58,722 nt of DNA from Natronococcus jeotgali DSM 18795 (GTDB lineage: Archaea > Halobacteriota > Halobacteria > Halobacteriales > Natrialbaceae): NCBI RefSeq assembly GCF_000337695.1, contig NZ_AOIA01000153.1:9024-67745 (forward strand), written 5' to 3'. A program made the position numbers and the translations under genes. Below the pieces are notes generated by a model. It ran no database searches, was not told the origin of the DNA, and saw nothing but the letters and a program-made list of their open reading frames with translations. Shown here in pieces: positions 19,150-28,248 of this stretch. Within the stretch, counting starts at the first letter, position 1. Each line of letters starts with the position of its first letter.

Positions 19150-19965
19150 CTACAGTTCGATTCGTTCGACCAGCTGTTCGTGGTTCTCGTTGGTGTTGAC
19201 GGCGACGATCCGGATCTCGTCCTCGAGGCCCGAATCGCGGAGCTTCGACTTCAGCAGGTTGTCGACCTGGTAGACGCCGGCTGCGTTGGTCATCGCGATT
19301 TCGACCATCACCGGGCGGGAGTCGCCCTCGTACAGGGAGACGCGACTGATCGCCTGGCTCGAGAGGGTGTTGATGCCGCGCCCGCCCTGTTCGTAGGGGA
19401 TGCGGGAGCGACCCCGCTCCATGTCCAGCGCGTCGGCGACGCGGATGACGCCGGCCTCGGTGGTCAGGGGCGTCTCGGCGGTGTGGTGACAGAGGATCGC
19501 GTGCAAGACCTCGCCTCTCATTCGGACCGTTTCGGCGACGTCGTAGAACTCCGGCAGCACCCGATCGAGGATGTCCGCGGCCAGGGGAATCGAGTAGTAG
19601 GCGTGCTGGTCGCGGTGGACGACGTGGCCGACGTCGTGAAGCGTCGCCGCGAGCGCGACGATCACCGCCTCGTCGGCCTCCGCGAGCCCCTGTTCGCTGG
19701 CGCCGTTGAACTCGACGTCGCCCGCCTTCAACAGGTCGTACAGACAGAGCGCGCGGTTGCGGACGATCTCGATGTGTTTCACGCCGTGGTCGTTGTACCG
19801 CATTCGGTCGACGGCGTTGACGTTCTGGGCCTCGAGGTAGGTCTGGATCTCCTCGTCCTCGTCGATAAACTCGAGGACGCGGTTGAGCTTCTCGTCGGGG
19901 AAATGGTGGTCCGCAGTCGGAACGTAGAGACGACCCGTCTGCTCGTCGGTCGAAGAATCGCTCAT
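19150..19965 (-). CDS. HD-domain metal-dependent phosphohydrolase
   Basis: A 271-residue HD-fold protein. The metal ligands are visible as YNDHGVKHIEIV (about 56-67), the HD pair in ATLHDVGHVVHRDQHAYYS (about 107-125), and a conserved Asp in VIRVADALDMERGRS (about 178-192). The C-terminal 70 residues are a beta-rich domain. Family members cleave phosphate esters of nucleotides; the substrate is not clear. A minus-strand TTTTTAAG lies about 23 nt before the ATG at 19965. Confidence 0.85.
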   Translation of the reverse strand: MSDSSTDEQTGRLYVPTADHHFPDEKLNRVLEFIDEDEEIQTYLEAQNVNAVDRMRYNDHGVKHIEIVRNRALCLYDLLKAGDVEFNGASEQGLAEADEAVIVALAATLHDVGHVVHRDQHAYYSIPLAADILDRVLPEFYDVAETVRMRGEVLHAILCHHTAETPLTTEAGVIRVADALDMERGRSRIPYEQGGRGINTLSSQAISRVSLYEGDSRPVMVEIAMTNAAGVYQVDNLLKSKLRDSGLEDEIRIVAVNTNENHEQLVERIEL

Positions 19966-20007
19966 ACCCGCACGAGGCGGTCCGGCTTAAAAAGGACTAC
20001 GGGTAGG

Positions 20008-20487
20008 TCAGGCCGCGTCGGCCGCGGCGTCCTCGACTTCGGCGTACTCGGGCTCGACGCCGGGGTCGTCGCTGACCCACGCGTAGGTGATCTCGCCGTC
20101 GGCGTCGACGACGAAGACGGAGCGTTTGGCGACGCCGTAGACGCCCATGTCCGCGAAGTCCATTTCGACGCCGTAGTCGGCGATGATCTCCTTGTTCAGG
20201 TCGCTGATGAGGCCGAACTCGAGGTCGTTTTGCTCGCGGAACTCGTTCTGGGCGAATGGCGTGTCGCGGCTGATACCGTACACCGTCGCGTCGACGTCGT
20301 CGAACGCCGAGAGTCGGTCCTGGAACGTACACATCTCGTCGGTACAGACGCCCGTGAACGCGCCGGGGAAAAAGGCGAGGACGATCGGCGCCTCGTCCTC
20401 GAGGCGCTCGGAGAGCGTAATAGAGTCGACGTCCCCGTTCGCGAGCGGTGCGGTAAAGTCGGGCGCAGCGTCTCCGGTATCTACCAT
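20008..20487 (-). CDS. Peroxiredoxin (AhpC/TSA, Bcp/PrxQ-like)
   Basis: A 159-residue thiol peroxidase. The peroxidatic Cys48 is in PGAFTGVCTDEMCTF, and a second Cys53 five residues on is the likely resolving cysteine, as in atypical two-Cys PrxQ/Bcp proteins. The SRDTPFAQNEF segment is also typical. The acidic tail is halophilic. It reduces hydroperoxides in the cytoplasm and complements KatG in this window. Confidence 0.93.
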   Translation of the reverse strand: MVDTGDAAPDFTAPLANGDVDSITLSERLEDEAPIVLAFFPGAFTGVCTDEMCTFQDRLSAFDDVDATVYGISRDTPFAQNEFREQNDLEFGLISDLNKEIIADYGVEMDFADMGVYGVAKRSVFVVDADGEITYAWVSDDPGVEPEYAEVEDAAADAA

Positions 20488-20590
20488 CGCCCCGGACTTA
20501 CGCCCAGACCGGAAAGACAGTTTCGCTCCCGGAAGCGGAGGTTCGACGCCGTTCGGGAACCGATCGGTCCACGCGGGAGGCGAGTTCCCG

Positions 20591-20815
20591 CTACGGACCG
20601 CGATAGGTCGTTACGCCCGAATCCCCGTCGGAACCCGAACTCTCGAGTTCGACGTGGGTGACGACCTCCCGATCCACGACTCGCCACTCCTCGTCCCGTC
20701 GCTCCTCCTCGGTTCGGGTCCACCCGCCGAGATCCCGCGGTTCGAAGACGAGTCGACGCCGGCACGCGTTCAGCGGCGTCCACTCGAGAACGATCGACTC
20801 ACCCACGCCGATCAC
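20591..20815 (-). CDS. Possible small protein with GTG start, unknown function
   Basis: A 74-residue frame from a GTG at 20813-20815. The translation is not of the Arg/Ser-rich type that antisense frames give here: it alternates hydrophobic and charged residues (SIVLEWTPLNACRRRLVFEP, then EEWRVVDREVVTHVEL) and could fold as a small beta-rich protein. A minus-strand TATA-like CTATATATG (20914-20922) lies about 100 nt upstream, with a short out-of-frame ATG frame between. Start and reality are both uncertain. Confidence 0.4.
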   Translation of the reverse strand: MIGVGESIVLEWTPLNACRRRLVFEPRDLGGWTRTEEERRDEEWRVVDREVVTHVELESSGSDGDSGVTTYRGP

Positions 20816-21169
20816 CGTCCCGTTTTCTCGTCCCGGGTCGGTCCTCGTGCGATCGCGAGCCGTCGGCGGTCGTCCTCGTTCCCATCACACTAACTTACTA
20901 TCAGTAATTCTTACATATATAGATACCGGCAACCCGGACGATTGGACTCGAGTCCGTACACTGCGGCGAGACGACCGACGATCCGGGGGGCCACTCGGGA
21001 GCGATTCGGGGAGATATCGATGCGGGTCGAGGGACTGTCTTCGCCGCAGCCGCGTCGAGACTGTATCTCCTCCGAAGACGTGCGTTTCGCCGCTCTGACC
21101 GCCAGGAGGGCGGATTTACCGTCCGGTCCAAAAAGGTTATAATTGCCAGCCCGTAAGCCACGGATAGAG
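20816..21169. other. Gene-free stretch before tatA
   Basis: About 350 bp without a convincing gene. It holds an AT-rich spot (20890-20925, including ATATATAG), which could serve as a promoter towards the left, and the tatA TATA box at its right end. Frames that cross it are rich in Arg and Ser and look like chance. Confidence 0.5.
21137..21144 (+). promoter_or_regulatory. tatA TATA element
   Basis: TTATAATT is centred 29-30 nt upstream of the ATG at 21170, so the transcript is probably leaderless. This selects MVEIAPLF as the N-terminus over an upstream start at 21143, which would lie within a few bases of the box. Confidence 0.6.
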
Positions 21170-21475
21170 ATGGTAGAAATCGCACCGCTGTTTGCCCCTA
21201 TTCCAGGGGGTCCGGAACTACTGATCATCCTTTTCATCGCCATCTTGCTCTTCGGGGCGAACAAGATCCCGAAGCTGGCGCGGTCGACCGGTGAGGCGAT
21301 GGGCGAATTCCAGAAGGGGCGTGAAAAGGTCGAAACGGAACTCGAGGAGATGCGCGAGGGCTACGACGGCGAGAACAACGATCTCGGCGACGACGAGTTC
21401 GGCGATACCGACGACGACTTCGTCGACACGGAGCCCGTGACCACCGAGGACGAAACCGACACGGAGCCGAACTAA
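21170..21475 (+). CDS. tatA: Twin-arginine translocase subunit TatA
   Basis: A 101-residue protein of the Tat export pathway, which carries most secreted proteins of haloarchaea in folded form. It has a short N-terminus, one membrane helix (PELLIILFIAILLFG, about 15-29), the conserved FG hinge followed by an amphipathic helix (ANKIPKLARSTGEAMGEFQ), and a very acidic tail. This is the canonical TatA/E layout. No tatC is adjacent. tRNA-Arg follows 15 bp later. Confidence 0.95.
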   Translation: MVEIAPLFAPIPGGPELLIILFIAILLFGANKIPKLARSTGEAMGEFQKGREKVETELEEMREGYDGENNDLGDDEFGDTDDDFVDTEPVTTEDETDTEPN

Positions 21476-21490
21476 CGCTGTTCTTCGACG

Positions 21491-21563
21491 GGGCGTGTGG
21501 CCTAGCGGAGAGGGCAGGAGGTTCCTAACCTTCTGATCGCGGGTTCGAATCCCGTCACGCCCG
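21491..21563 (+). tRNA. tRNA-Arg (anticodon CCU)
   Basis: A complete 73-nt cloverleaf. The acceptor stem is GGGCGTG/CACGCCC with discriminator G. The D arm is GCCT...GGGC. The anticodon stem GGAGG/CCTTC has one G-T pair and a TTCCTAA loop with anticodon CCT, reading AGG. The variable loop is five nt and the T arm is GCGGG-TTCGAAT-CCCGT. There is no intron and CCA is not encoded. Its 3' end is echoed three times downstream. Confidence 0.97.
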
Positions 21564-22164
21564 TACAGCGAGCCACGTGGTGGCGAGCGAACCGGCATGG
21601 TGGGTTCGAATCAGGGAGTGAAGCGAAGCGAAACGACCGTGGTTCGAATTCCGTCTCGCGAGCGTGACGTAGCTCGCGAACGCGAGGCGTTCGCTCACTC
21701 CCGCCACGCCCGTTCTCGAGCCGAGCGCGGTGACGTGTCACCGACTCGCGAGGGCGAACTCGAGACGGGAGCCGGCGCGATCGCAGTCGCCGCGTCCCGT
21801 CACTCCCGCCGCGTTTCGAGCGCGGGTCCGTCCGACGACGAAACCGACGGTCTCGCATCCGTTTCGAGAGCGAGTGCGACCGACCGCCGCGGCTCGGTTC
21901 GCGGCTCAGCGACGTAGCGGTGGTAGTTACGTTCGATACCCACAGACGGGGACACCACACCATCGTTTTCATCTTACCCGCTCTAGATTTTCGCTGGTAA
22001 CCCCGTAGTCGACGGCGAACGAGCTGATCCGACCGCTCGAGGGATCGACGGTTTGACGACCGTACCAGAGCCCCCGCGGATCGCGGCGACGGCGACTCTC
22101 GGTCCGGCGCGGCGTCGCTCGCGGGCCGCGAGTTTTTGTACTATCGGGCGGCGAGGGTCGGGCC
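21564..22164. other. Gene-free stretch with degenerate copies of the tRNA 3' end
   Basis: About 600 bp without a supported gene. Within the first 150 bp are three partial echoes of the tRNA T arm and acceptor: 21602-21612 (11 of 11 bases GGGTTCGAATC), 21641-21659 (17 of 19 matching GGTTCGAATCCCGTCACGC) and 21700-21713 (13 of 14 matching CCCGTCACGCCCGT). They look like worn attachment sites or decayed tRNA 3' halves. The remainder holds no recognisable integrase. A TACTAT box near 22140 may serve the pilus operon. Confidence 0.6.
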
Positions 22165-24207
22165 ATGCACACCGACGGTACCGAACGGATCGGTCGGCGA
22201 CCGAGCCGCGGACGCGAGGCGCGGTCCGCGCTCGAGGACCGACTCGCGGCGGGCGTCCGAAGCGGGCGCGAGCTCGAGGCGCTCGTCGGAGATCGAACCG
22301 TCTCCGTCCGGGACGGGGTCGACGAGGCGGCGTTTTTCTCCCGCGACGACGGGACGCCGACGGTCGCGAGCCGGTACGATCTCGAGCGCGCCGTTCCCGA
22401 CGGGGAGAAACCGCACCTCCGGGAGCTCGAGCGGTACTGGGTGAACGAGCCGTTCGCCTTCGTCGTCGTTTTTCGCTCCGAGCGGGAGAACGAGCGGAAG
22501 TACTACCTGATCGAGCCGTCCCTGACCGCGATCGAGCGCGAGCTCCGGACGTTTCTCGCCGAGCGGCTGCGGACGTCGATCGCCTACGCCGACGGGGAGT
22601 CCCCCGAGGGCGACGACGGCGGTCGGCGGTCGGTCGTCGAGTCGGAGCTCCGGCGGCTGCTCGAGCGGTACGGCCTCGTCCGAGAGCCCGCCGACGGCGG
22701 TGGACTGCTCGGTAGGGTGGCAAGCGCCCTCGGAGCCGGCGGCCGCGACGCCGACGCCGGGCTCGAGGGCGCCGAGGTCCGCCCCGAGCGGGCGATCCTC
22801 GAGGCCGATCCGGAGACGTTGAGCGAGTACCAGATCGAGAAGCTACGGTACTACCTGACGCGGGATTTCGTCGGCTACGAGCGCATCGACGGGCTCAAAC
22901 GCGACGCCGCGATCGAGGACGTCTCCTGCGACGGCTACGACTCGCCGGTGTTCGTCTACCACGCCGAGTACGAACAGCTCGTCACGAACGTCCGACACGG
23001 CACCGACGAGCTCGACGAGTTCGTCGTCTCGCTCGCCCAGCGCTCGGGCGCGGGGATCAGCAAGCGACGTCCCCAGGTCGACGCGACGCTGCCCGACGGC
23101 TCGCGCGCCCAGCTCACGCTCGGCCGGGAGGTCTCCGACCACGGCAGCAACTACACGATCCGCCAGTTCACCGACGTGCCGTTCACCCCGGTCGACCTCG
23201 TCAACTGGAACACCTTCTCGATCGATCAGATGGCGCTACTGTGGCTGGCGATCGAGAACCGCAAGAGCCTGCTCTTTGCCGGCGGCACGGCCTCCGGAAA
23301 GACGACGAGCCTGAACGCCGTCTCGCTGTTCATCCCCGCGGGCACGAAGGTCGTCTCGATCGAGGACACCCGCGAACTCGAGTTGCCACAGCGCAATTGG
23401 ATCGCGAGCGTAACCCGCCCCTCCTTCGCCGACGACGGCGCGGACGCGGTCGACGAGTTCGACCTGCTCGAGGCGACGCTCCGACAGCGCCCCGACCACA
23501 TCGTGATGGGCGAGGTTCGCGGCCGGGAGGGGCGGACGCTGTTTCAGGTGATGTCGACGGGCCACACCACGCACACTACCTTTCACGCCGACTCCGTCGA
23601 CGAGGTGCTCAAGCGGTTCACGACGGCGCCGATCGACGTCTCGAAGACGATGTTCACCGCGCTGGACCTGGTCGCGGTCCAGACCCAGACCCGCGTCGAC
23701 GGCACCAGAGTCCGGCGGAATCGGTCGCTGACCGAGATCAACAGCTACGATCCGGAGCGCGACGAGATCAACGTCGAGGACGTCTACCGGTGGGAGCCCG
23801 ACGGCGACGACTTTCGGCGGGTCGGCGCCTCGAGCACCCTCGAGGAGATCGCGTTCGACCGCGGCTGGAGCGAGCGCCGCCTCGAGCGGGAACTGTTCGA
23901 GCGGACGGTGGTGCTCGCCCACCTCGTCGCGAACGGAATCGACGCCTACGCCGACGTCGCCGCGACCGTCCAGGCGTACATGAACGAGCCCGACGCGCTC
24001 CTCGCGGCGATCGCCGGCGGCGAACTCGCGGCGCGGCTCCCGGCGCTCAGGGAGCTCGAGAGCGTCTCGATCGACGTCGATCCGGCGATCGAGGACCGCG
24101 TCTCCCGACCGGAACCGTCGGCGGGAACGGCGCGGACGGCGGCGACGGTGCTCGAGCGGGCCGAGGAGTCGCTGTTCGACCGCTACCGGAGCGGAGTTAC
24201 GGAATGA
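22165..24207 (+). CDS. Type IV pilus/type II secretion-like assembly ATPase
   Basis: A 680-residue hexameric motor ATPase of the VirB11/PilB/archaeal pilus class. The Walker A motif is GGTASGKTTS (about 371-380), a second acidic box is VSIEDTRELELP (about 400-411) and the Walker B-like HIVMGEVRGRE lies at about 443-453, followed by the His box GHTTHTTFHADS (about 468-479). The N-terminal 200 residues are a variable acidic domain. It drives assembly of pilin-like proteins from the membrane platform encoded next, with which it overlaps (ATGA). It is the first gene of a seven-gene operon. Confidence 0.93.
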   Translation: MHTDGTERIGRRPSRGREARSALEDRLAAGVRSGRELEALVGDRTVSVRDGVDEAAFFSRDDGTPTVASRYDLERAVPDGEKPHLRELERYWVNEPFAFVVVFRSERENERKYYLIEPSLTAIERELRTFLAERLRTSIAYADGESPEGDDGGRRSVVESELRRLLERYGLVREPADGGGLLGRVASALGAGGRDADAGLEGAEVRPERAILEADPETLSEYQIEKLRYYLTRDFVGYERIDGLKRDAAIEDVSCDGYDSPVFVYHAEYEQLVTNVRHGTDELDEFVVSLAQRSGAGISKRRPQVDATLPDGSRAQLTLGREVSDHGSNYTIRQFTDVPFTPVDLVNWNTFSIDQMALLWLAIENRKSLLFAGGTASGKTTSLNAVSLFIPAGTKVVSIEDTRELELPQRNWIASVTRPSFADDGADAVDEFDLLEATLRQRPDHIVMGEVRGREGRTLFQVMSTGHTTHTTFHADSVDEVLKRFTTAPIDVSKTMFTALDLVAVQTQTRVDGTRVRRNRSLTEINSYDPERDEINVEDVYRWEPDGDDFRRVGASSTLEEIAFDRGWSERRLERELFERTVVLAHLVANGIDAYADVAATVQAYMNEPDALLAAIAGGELAARLPALRELESVSIDVDPAIEDRVSRPEPSAGTARTAATVLERAEESLFDRYRSGVTE

Positions 24208-26201
24208 GCCGCGGTTCCGAGTCGCTCCCGAGCGCCGATTCGCTGGGCGATCGGTTCCTCCCGGTGTCCGCCCGCGCGTTCGCCGAGGACGGCCGGTTCG
24301 TCGCTCGCCTCGAGCGAAAGCTCGCCCAGGCCAGAATCGACGCCACCGTCGAGCACTACCTCTCGCGGGCGATCGGGATCGGCGTCGTCGCCGGTCTCTG
24401 TCTGGCGGTTCTGGGCGTACTCGTCGGCTACGGACTGTTCGGGACCGGGGTCGTCGGCGTCGGCGAGCTCCTCGGCGTTTCGCTGCCGAACCGAACCGCC
24501 GTCGCGATCGTCGAGACGCTCAAGGTACCTGCGCTCGTGACGGCTACCGGGCTCGCGTTCGGGACGCTGGGGTTTCTCGCCGGGTTCGGCTCGCTGGTGG
24601 CGATCCCCTACGCGCGCGCTGCGGGGCGCAGGCGGGAGATCAACATGCTGCTCCCCGACGCGGTCTCGTTTATGTACGCCCTATCGGTCGGCGGGCTGAA
24701 CCGCCTCGAGATCGTCGAGGCGACGGCGCGGGCCGACGACGCCTACGGCGAGGTCGCCCGGGAGTATCGAACCGTCCACAGGGAGGCGGCCTACGCCGAC
24801 GGCGACTACCGAACCGCGATCCGTCGACGGGCCCGGGAGACGCCCAGCGACGACCTCGCCCGGTTTCTGACCGATCTGCTCTCGATCCTCGACAGCGGGG
24901 GCGACGTCGAGCGGTTCCTCGAGGAGAAGCGAACGAAACTCGAGCGAGCCGCGAAGGGCGAACAGGAGCGCACGCTCGAAACTCTCGAGCTGTTCGGCGA
25001 GCTGTACATGACCCTCTCGCTGTTCCCGCTGCTGTTGCTCATCGTCACGGTCGTCATGCAGCTGCTTCCGAACGCGGCCGTGCCCAGCGAGGTGTTGTAC
25101 CTGACCGTCTACGGACTGGTCCCGCTGATCGGGATCGCCTTTCTCGTCCTGATATCGACGGTTACGCACGACGACCCGGGCGACGGAACGCTCGTCCTCG
25201 ACGCGGACGGCGAACGGGACGTGTTCGGCCCGAGCGCGCCGAACCGGTCCGGGGAGTACGCCGTCTTCGAGCGGATCGCGTTCCGCGAGCGGATCCGTCG
25301 AGTCGCGACGGCGGCGCGTCGCCCCCACCTGTTCTTCCGGGACAACCCGTCGTACACGCTCGCGGTCACCGTTCCCGCGTCGCTTGGCGCCATCGCGCTC
25401 GCGGTCGCGAGCGGGTCGGCGCCGACGAGCTGGAGCGGGCTGGTCGAGCGTCCCCTCTACGGAACCGCCGTCTACGCCTACCTCCCGCTGTACGTCGTCG
25501 GCGCTCCGCTCGCGCTCGCCCACGAGTGGAACGTCCGCCGCCGCGGGGCCGTCCTCGAGACGCTCTCCGCGGAGCTGTGGAAGCTCTCGAGTGCGAACGA
25601 GACCGGGCTGACGCTGCTCGAGTCGATCGAGTCGGTCGCCGAGACCGGAACCGGCAGGCTGAGCCGGGAGCTCGAGCGGATACGGTGGAAGGTCGACTAC
25701 GGAACGAACCTGAAGCGGGCGCTCGTCGAGTTCGCAAACGCCTACCCGACGCCCCGCCTGGCAAGGACGACGCGGCTGATCGCGGAGAGCCAGGCCGCGT
25801 CGAACCGGATCGCACCGGTCCTTCGGACCGCCGCCCGGACGAGCGAGATCCACGACGAACTCGAGCGCGAGCGCAGATCGCGAACCCGGATGCAGGTCGT
25901 CGTCATCGTCATGACCTTCATGACGGTGTTCGCCGTGATCGCGATCCTCGAGACGCGGTTTCTCGACTCGGTGGCCGGGGCCGGACTCGGCGAGATCCGG
26001 GCGTCGAACGCCGGTGCCGCGTCCGGCGGCGCCGTTCGCGCCGACGTCGTCGGTCTCCTGTTGTTCCACGCGGTAACGCTGCAGGCGATCGTCTCCGGAT
26101 TCCTGTGTGGATACGTCCGCACCCTCGAGCCGGTGAGCGGACTCAAGTACGCGCTCGGGCTGTCGACGGTCGCGCTCGTCGGCTGGACGGTGGTGGTCTG
26201 A
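24204..26201 (+). CDS. Type IV pilus-like membrane platform protein (PilC/TadC-like, two T2SSF domains)
   Basis: A 665-residue polytopic membrane protein. Two T2SSF-type cytoplasmic helical domains are seen (about 150-290 and 445-590), the second around LSSANETGLTLLESIESVAE. Hydrophobic segments flank them (about 60-80, 112-135, 280-330, 390-430, 575-600 and 630-660). It is the inner-membrane platform on which the ATPase acts. The start at 24204 overlaps the stop of the ATPase gene by four bases. Confidence 0.92.
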   Translation: MSRGSESLPSADSLGDRFLPVSARAFAEDGRFVARLERKLAQARIDATVEHYLSRAIGIGVVAGLCLAVLGVLVGYGLFGTGVVGVGELLGVSLPNRTAVAIVETLKVPALVTATGLAFGTLGFLAGFGSLVAIPYARAAGRRREINMLLPDAVSFMYALSVGGLNRLEIVEATARADDAYGEVAREYRTVHREAAYADGDYRTAIRRRARETPSDDLARFLTDLLSILDSGGDVERFLEEKRTKLERAAKGEQERTLETLELFGELYMTLSLFPLLLLIVTVVMQLLPNAAVPSEVLYLTVYGLVPLIGIAFLVLISTVTHDDPGDGTLVLDADGERDVFGPSAPNRSGEYAVFERIAFRERIRRVATAARRPHLFFRDNPSYTLAVTVPASLGAIALAVASGSAPTSWSGLVERPLYGTAVYAYLPLYVVGAPLALAHEWNVRRRGAVLETLSAELWKLSSANETGLTLLESIESVAETGTGRLSRELERIRWKVDYGTNLKRALVEFANAYPTPRLARTTRLIAESQAASNRIAPVLRTAARTSEIHDELERERRSRTRMQVVVIVMTFMTVFAVIAILETRFLDSVAGAGLGEIRASNAGAASGGAVRADVVGLLLFHAVTLQAIVSGFLCGYVRTLEPVSGLKYALGLSTVALVGWTVVV

Positions 26202-26202
26202 C

Positions 26203-26667
26203 GTGGCGCCCGCGGACGACCGCGCGCAAACGACCCAGGACTTCGCCGTCGGGATCGGCGTCTTCCTGCTTTCGGTCGCGCTCGTCTTCGCCGCGCTCCC
26301 GACGCTCGCGCCGTCCGACGCCGCCGACGCCGAGCGCGAGCGAGCCGAGCGGATCGCGGATCGGTTCCTCGCCGAGTTCGCGACGCACAACGAACTCGAC
26401 GGCGCGCGGGTCGTCGCGGCGCTCGAGGGCGACGACCCCGGGCGTCCGCCGGGGGTCGGCGACGACGTCGGCGTCCGCCTCGAGCGGCTCGACGGATCGC
26501 TCCTCGAGCACGCGGACGGAGGGGTCCCGCTCGTGGCGGAGCCGACCGCCCCCGACGGCAGACCCGCGGCGAGCGCGGCCCGCATCGTCTCGCTCGACGG
26601 ATCGATCGAACTCGAGGTCGGGGCGGACGATCCGGCCTACAGACTCGTCGTGGAGGTGTACCCGTGA
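26203..26667 (+). CDS. Pilin-like protein (QTTQDF type)
   Basis: A 154-residue protein starting with GTG one base after the platform gene. A short basic/polar leader ending RAQTTQDF precedes a single hydrophobic helix (AVGIGVFLLSVALVFAALP, about 15-33), then a soluble domain. This is the layout of haloarchaeal pilus-cluster proteins (I believe the family is called DUF7287, from memory). It overlaps the next GTG start by four bases. Role: probable minor pilin or assembly factor. Confidence 0.8.
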   Translation: MAPADDRAQTTQDFAVGIGVFLLSVALVFAALPTLAPSDAADAERERAERIADRFLAEFATHNELDGARVVAALEGDDPGRPPGVGDDVGVRLERLDGSLLEHADGGVPLVAEPTAPDGRPAASAARIVSLDGSIELEVGADDPAYRLVVEVYP

Positions 26668-27305
26668 CCGGAGCCGACAGGGGACAGGCGTACGCCCTCG
26701 AGGGCGCGGTCGCCGCGACGATTCTGCTGACGGCGCTGCTGGTCGCGGCGCAGTCGGCGGCGCTCGTGTCCCACGGGGCGGACGATCGGACTCCCCGGTC
26801 GCAGCTCCAGCAGGAGACCCGGGACGCGCTCGTCGTCGCCGGCGAGGGCGACCTCTCGGCGACGGTTCGAAGCTGGCACCCCGACGCGACGGCCTGGAAC
26901 GGGAGCGCCGAAGCGGGCCGGAGCGCGTTCTACGGTACCGATCGTCCGTCCGCGGACGGCGACGGCGAACGAACCTACGGGGTAGACGCTTTCGCCGAAC
27001 GGTCCGCGCTCGGGGCGATCCTGGAGGCGCGCTTCGCCGACCGCGGGTGGAACTACGACGTCGAACTCGTCACCCACCACGAAGACGGTCCCGAGACGAC
27101 GACGCTCGTCGACCAGGGGTCGCCGTCGGCCGAGGCTGTCGCCGCGAGCTACGCGGTAACCCTGTTCGAGGGCGACCGCCTGACCGCGGACGGGAACCAC
27201 GTCGACCTCGAGACGGCCCGCGAGACCCAGGAGTATCCGATCGCGCCGACCGCCGGGGGCGGCGCCGTCTACGCCGTCGTGGAGGTGCGCGTAACCGTAT
27301 GGTAG
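26664..27305 (+). CDS. Pilin-like protein (AYALEG type)
   Basis: A 213-residue protein with a GTG start inside the previous stop (GTGA). The leader is MTGADRGQAYALEG, followed by one N-terminal hydrophobic helix (AVAATILLTALLVAAQSAAL, about 15-34) and a large polar domain. It resembles another haloarchaeal pilus-cluster family (DUF7288 from memory). It overlaps the next gene by seven bases. Confidence 0.78.
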   Translation: MTGADRGQAYALEGAVAATILLTALLVAAQSAALVSHGADDRTPRSQLQQETRDALVVAGEGDLSATVRSWHPDATAWNGSAEAGRSAFYGTDRPSADGDGERTYGVDAFAERSALGAILEARFADRGWNYDVELVTHHEDGPETTTLVDQGSPSAEAVAASYAVTLFEGDRLTADGNHVDLETARETQEYPIAPTAGGGAVYAVVEVRVTVW

Positions 27306-27784
27306 GATCGATCGGTCGCGGGCCCGGTCGATCGTCCCGCGACCGGGGGCAGCTCCTGGTGTTCGGAGCGGTCGCACTGGCGGTGATCGCGATCGGATTC
27401 GTCGCCGCGGCGGGAACGGTCGGAGTCGCCTCGTCGCCCGCGAGCCCGGACGCCGGCGAGGAGGCGGTCGTCGAGGCCAAGCTCGAGCGGGGGATCGGCT
27501 GCCTGCTCGAGCGCGCGAGCGACCGGTCGGCGTCGACCGCGCCTCACTCGCTCGAGCGGGTCGTCGAGGCCGAACTCGACGTCTTCGCCGACGACTACCG
27601 AACCGTCCGTACGGGAGCGACGTCGACGGAGATCGGACTCGAGCTCGAGGACGTCTCCATAACGCGCCGCGACGATACCTACGCGGTCGAAAACGCGACC
27701 GTTCGCGCGACGATCGAAGCGCCAAATCGGCGCTCCGAGCGGACGCGAACGATCGAGGCGGCCTGTCCGGAGGGGGAGCCGTGA
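27299..27784 (+). CDS. Pilin-like protein (RGQLLVFG type)
   Basis: A 161-residue protein from the ATG at 27299. SRDRGQLLVFG leads into a hydrophobic helix (AVALAVIAIGFVAAAGTV), followed by a soluble part with two Cys (Cys65 and near the C-terminus, EAACPEG) that could form a disulphide outside the cell. It is probably the DUF7261-type member of this cluster (from memory). It overlaps both neighbours. Confidence 0.75.
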   Translation: MVGSIGRGPGRSSRDRGQLLVFGAVALAVIAIGFVAAAGTVGVASSPASPDAGEEAVVEAKLERGIGCLLERASDRSASTAPHSLERVVEAELDVFADDYRTVRTGATSTEIGLELEDVSITRRDDTYAVENATVRATIEAPNRRSERTRTIEAACPEGEP

Positions 27785-28248
27785 TCGACGGTCGGGTGGC
27801 GGAGCGAGGGGTCTCGATGACCGTTACGTACGTCCTCGCGCTCGGAATCTCGGCGGCGCTGATCGCACTGCTGCTGGCCGGAGCCGGAACCGCGCTCGAG
27901 GCCGAGACGGAACGGGCCGCCGAGCGCTCGCTCGAAGCCGTCGGCCAGGAGCTAGCCGGCGAGATCGAGGCCGCGGATCGGATCGCCGTCGGCGGGAACC
28001 AGGCCGTCGCTCGAGTCGGCGCGCCTCGAACGGTCGCGGGAAGCGGGTATGACGTCGCCGTTCGGACCGAGTGCGACGAGGTTGCGGACGGGACGGGCTG
28101 TCTCCGACTGGACGCCCACGGCGTCGACGTCGCGGTCGTCGTCCCGGTTTCGACCGCGGCGGACCTCGAGGCGGGGACCGTCCCGGGCGGACCGCTCGAA
28201 GTCGTCGCCGCGGACGGGCGGATCGCGCTCGAGGTGAGCGAGCGGTGA
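27781..28248 (+). CDS. Pilin-like protein (RGVSMTVTY type)
   Basis: A 155-residue protein with a GTG start inside the previous stop (GTGA). RVAERGVSMTVTYVLALG is followed by a hydrophobic helix (ISAALIALLLAGAG, to about residue 36). The soluble part has a Cys pair (TECDEVADGTGC) about 12 residues apart. It resembles a DUF7266-type member (from memory). It is part of the same overlapping operon. Confidence 0.75.
   Translation: MIDGRVAERGVSMTVTYVLALGISAALIALLLAGAGTALEAETERAAERSLEAVGQELAGEIEAADRIAVGGNQAVARVGAPRTVAGSGYDVAVRTECDEVADGTGCLRLDAHGVDVAVVVPVSTAADLEAGTVPGGPLEVVAADGRIALEVSER

Noticed and set aside
20911-21264. Minus-strand frame overlapping the start of tatA
   Set aside because: It runs antisense through TatA's membrane helix and has no family-like pattern.
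21502-21972. Minus-strand frame across the tRNA-Arg gene, ending in TGFEPAIRRL
   Set aside because: A GFEPA-type peptide is the well-known artefact of translating tRNA T arms in reverse; the rest is Arg/Ser-rich.
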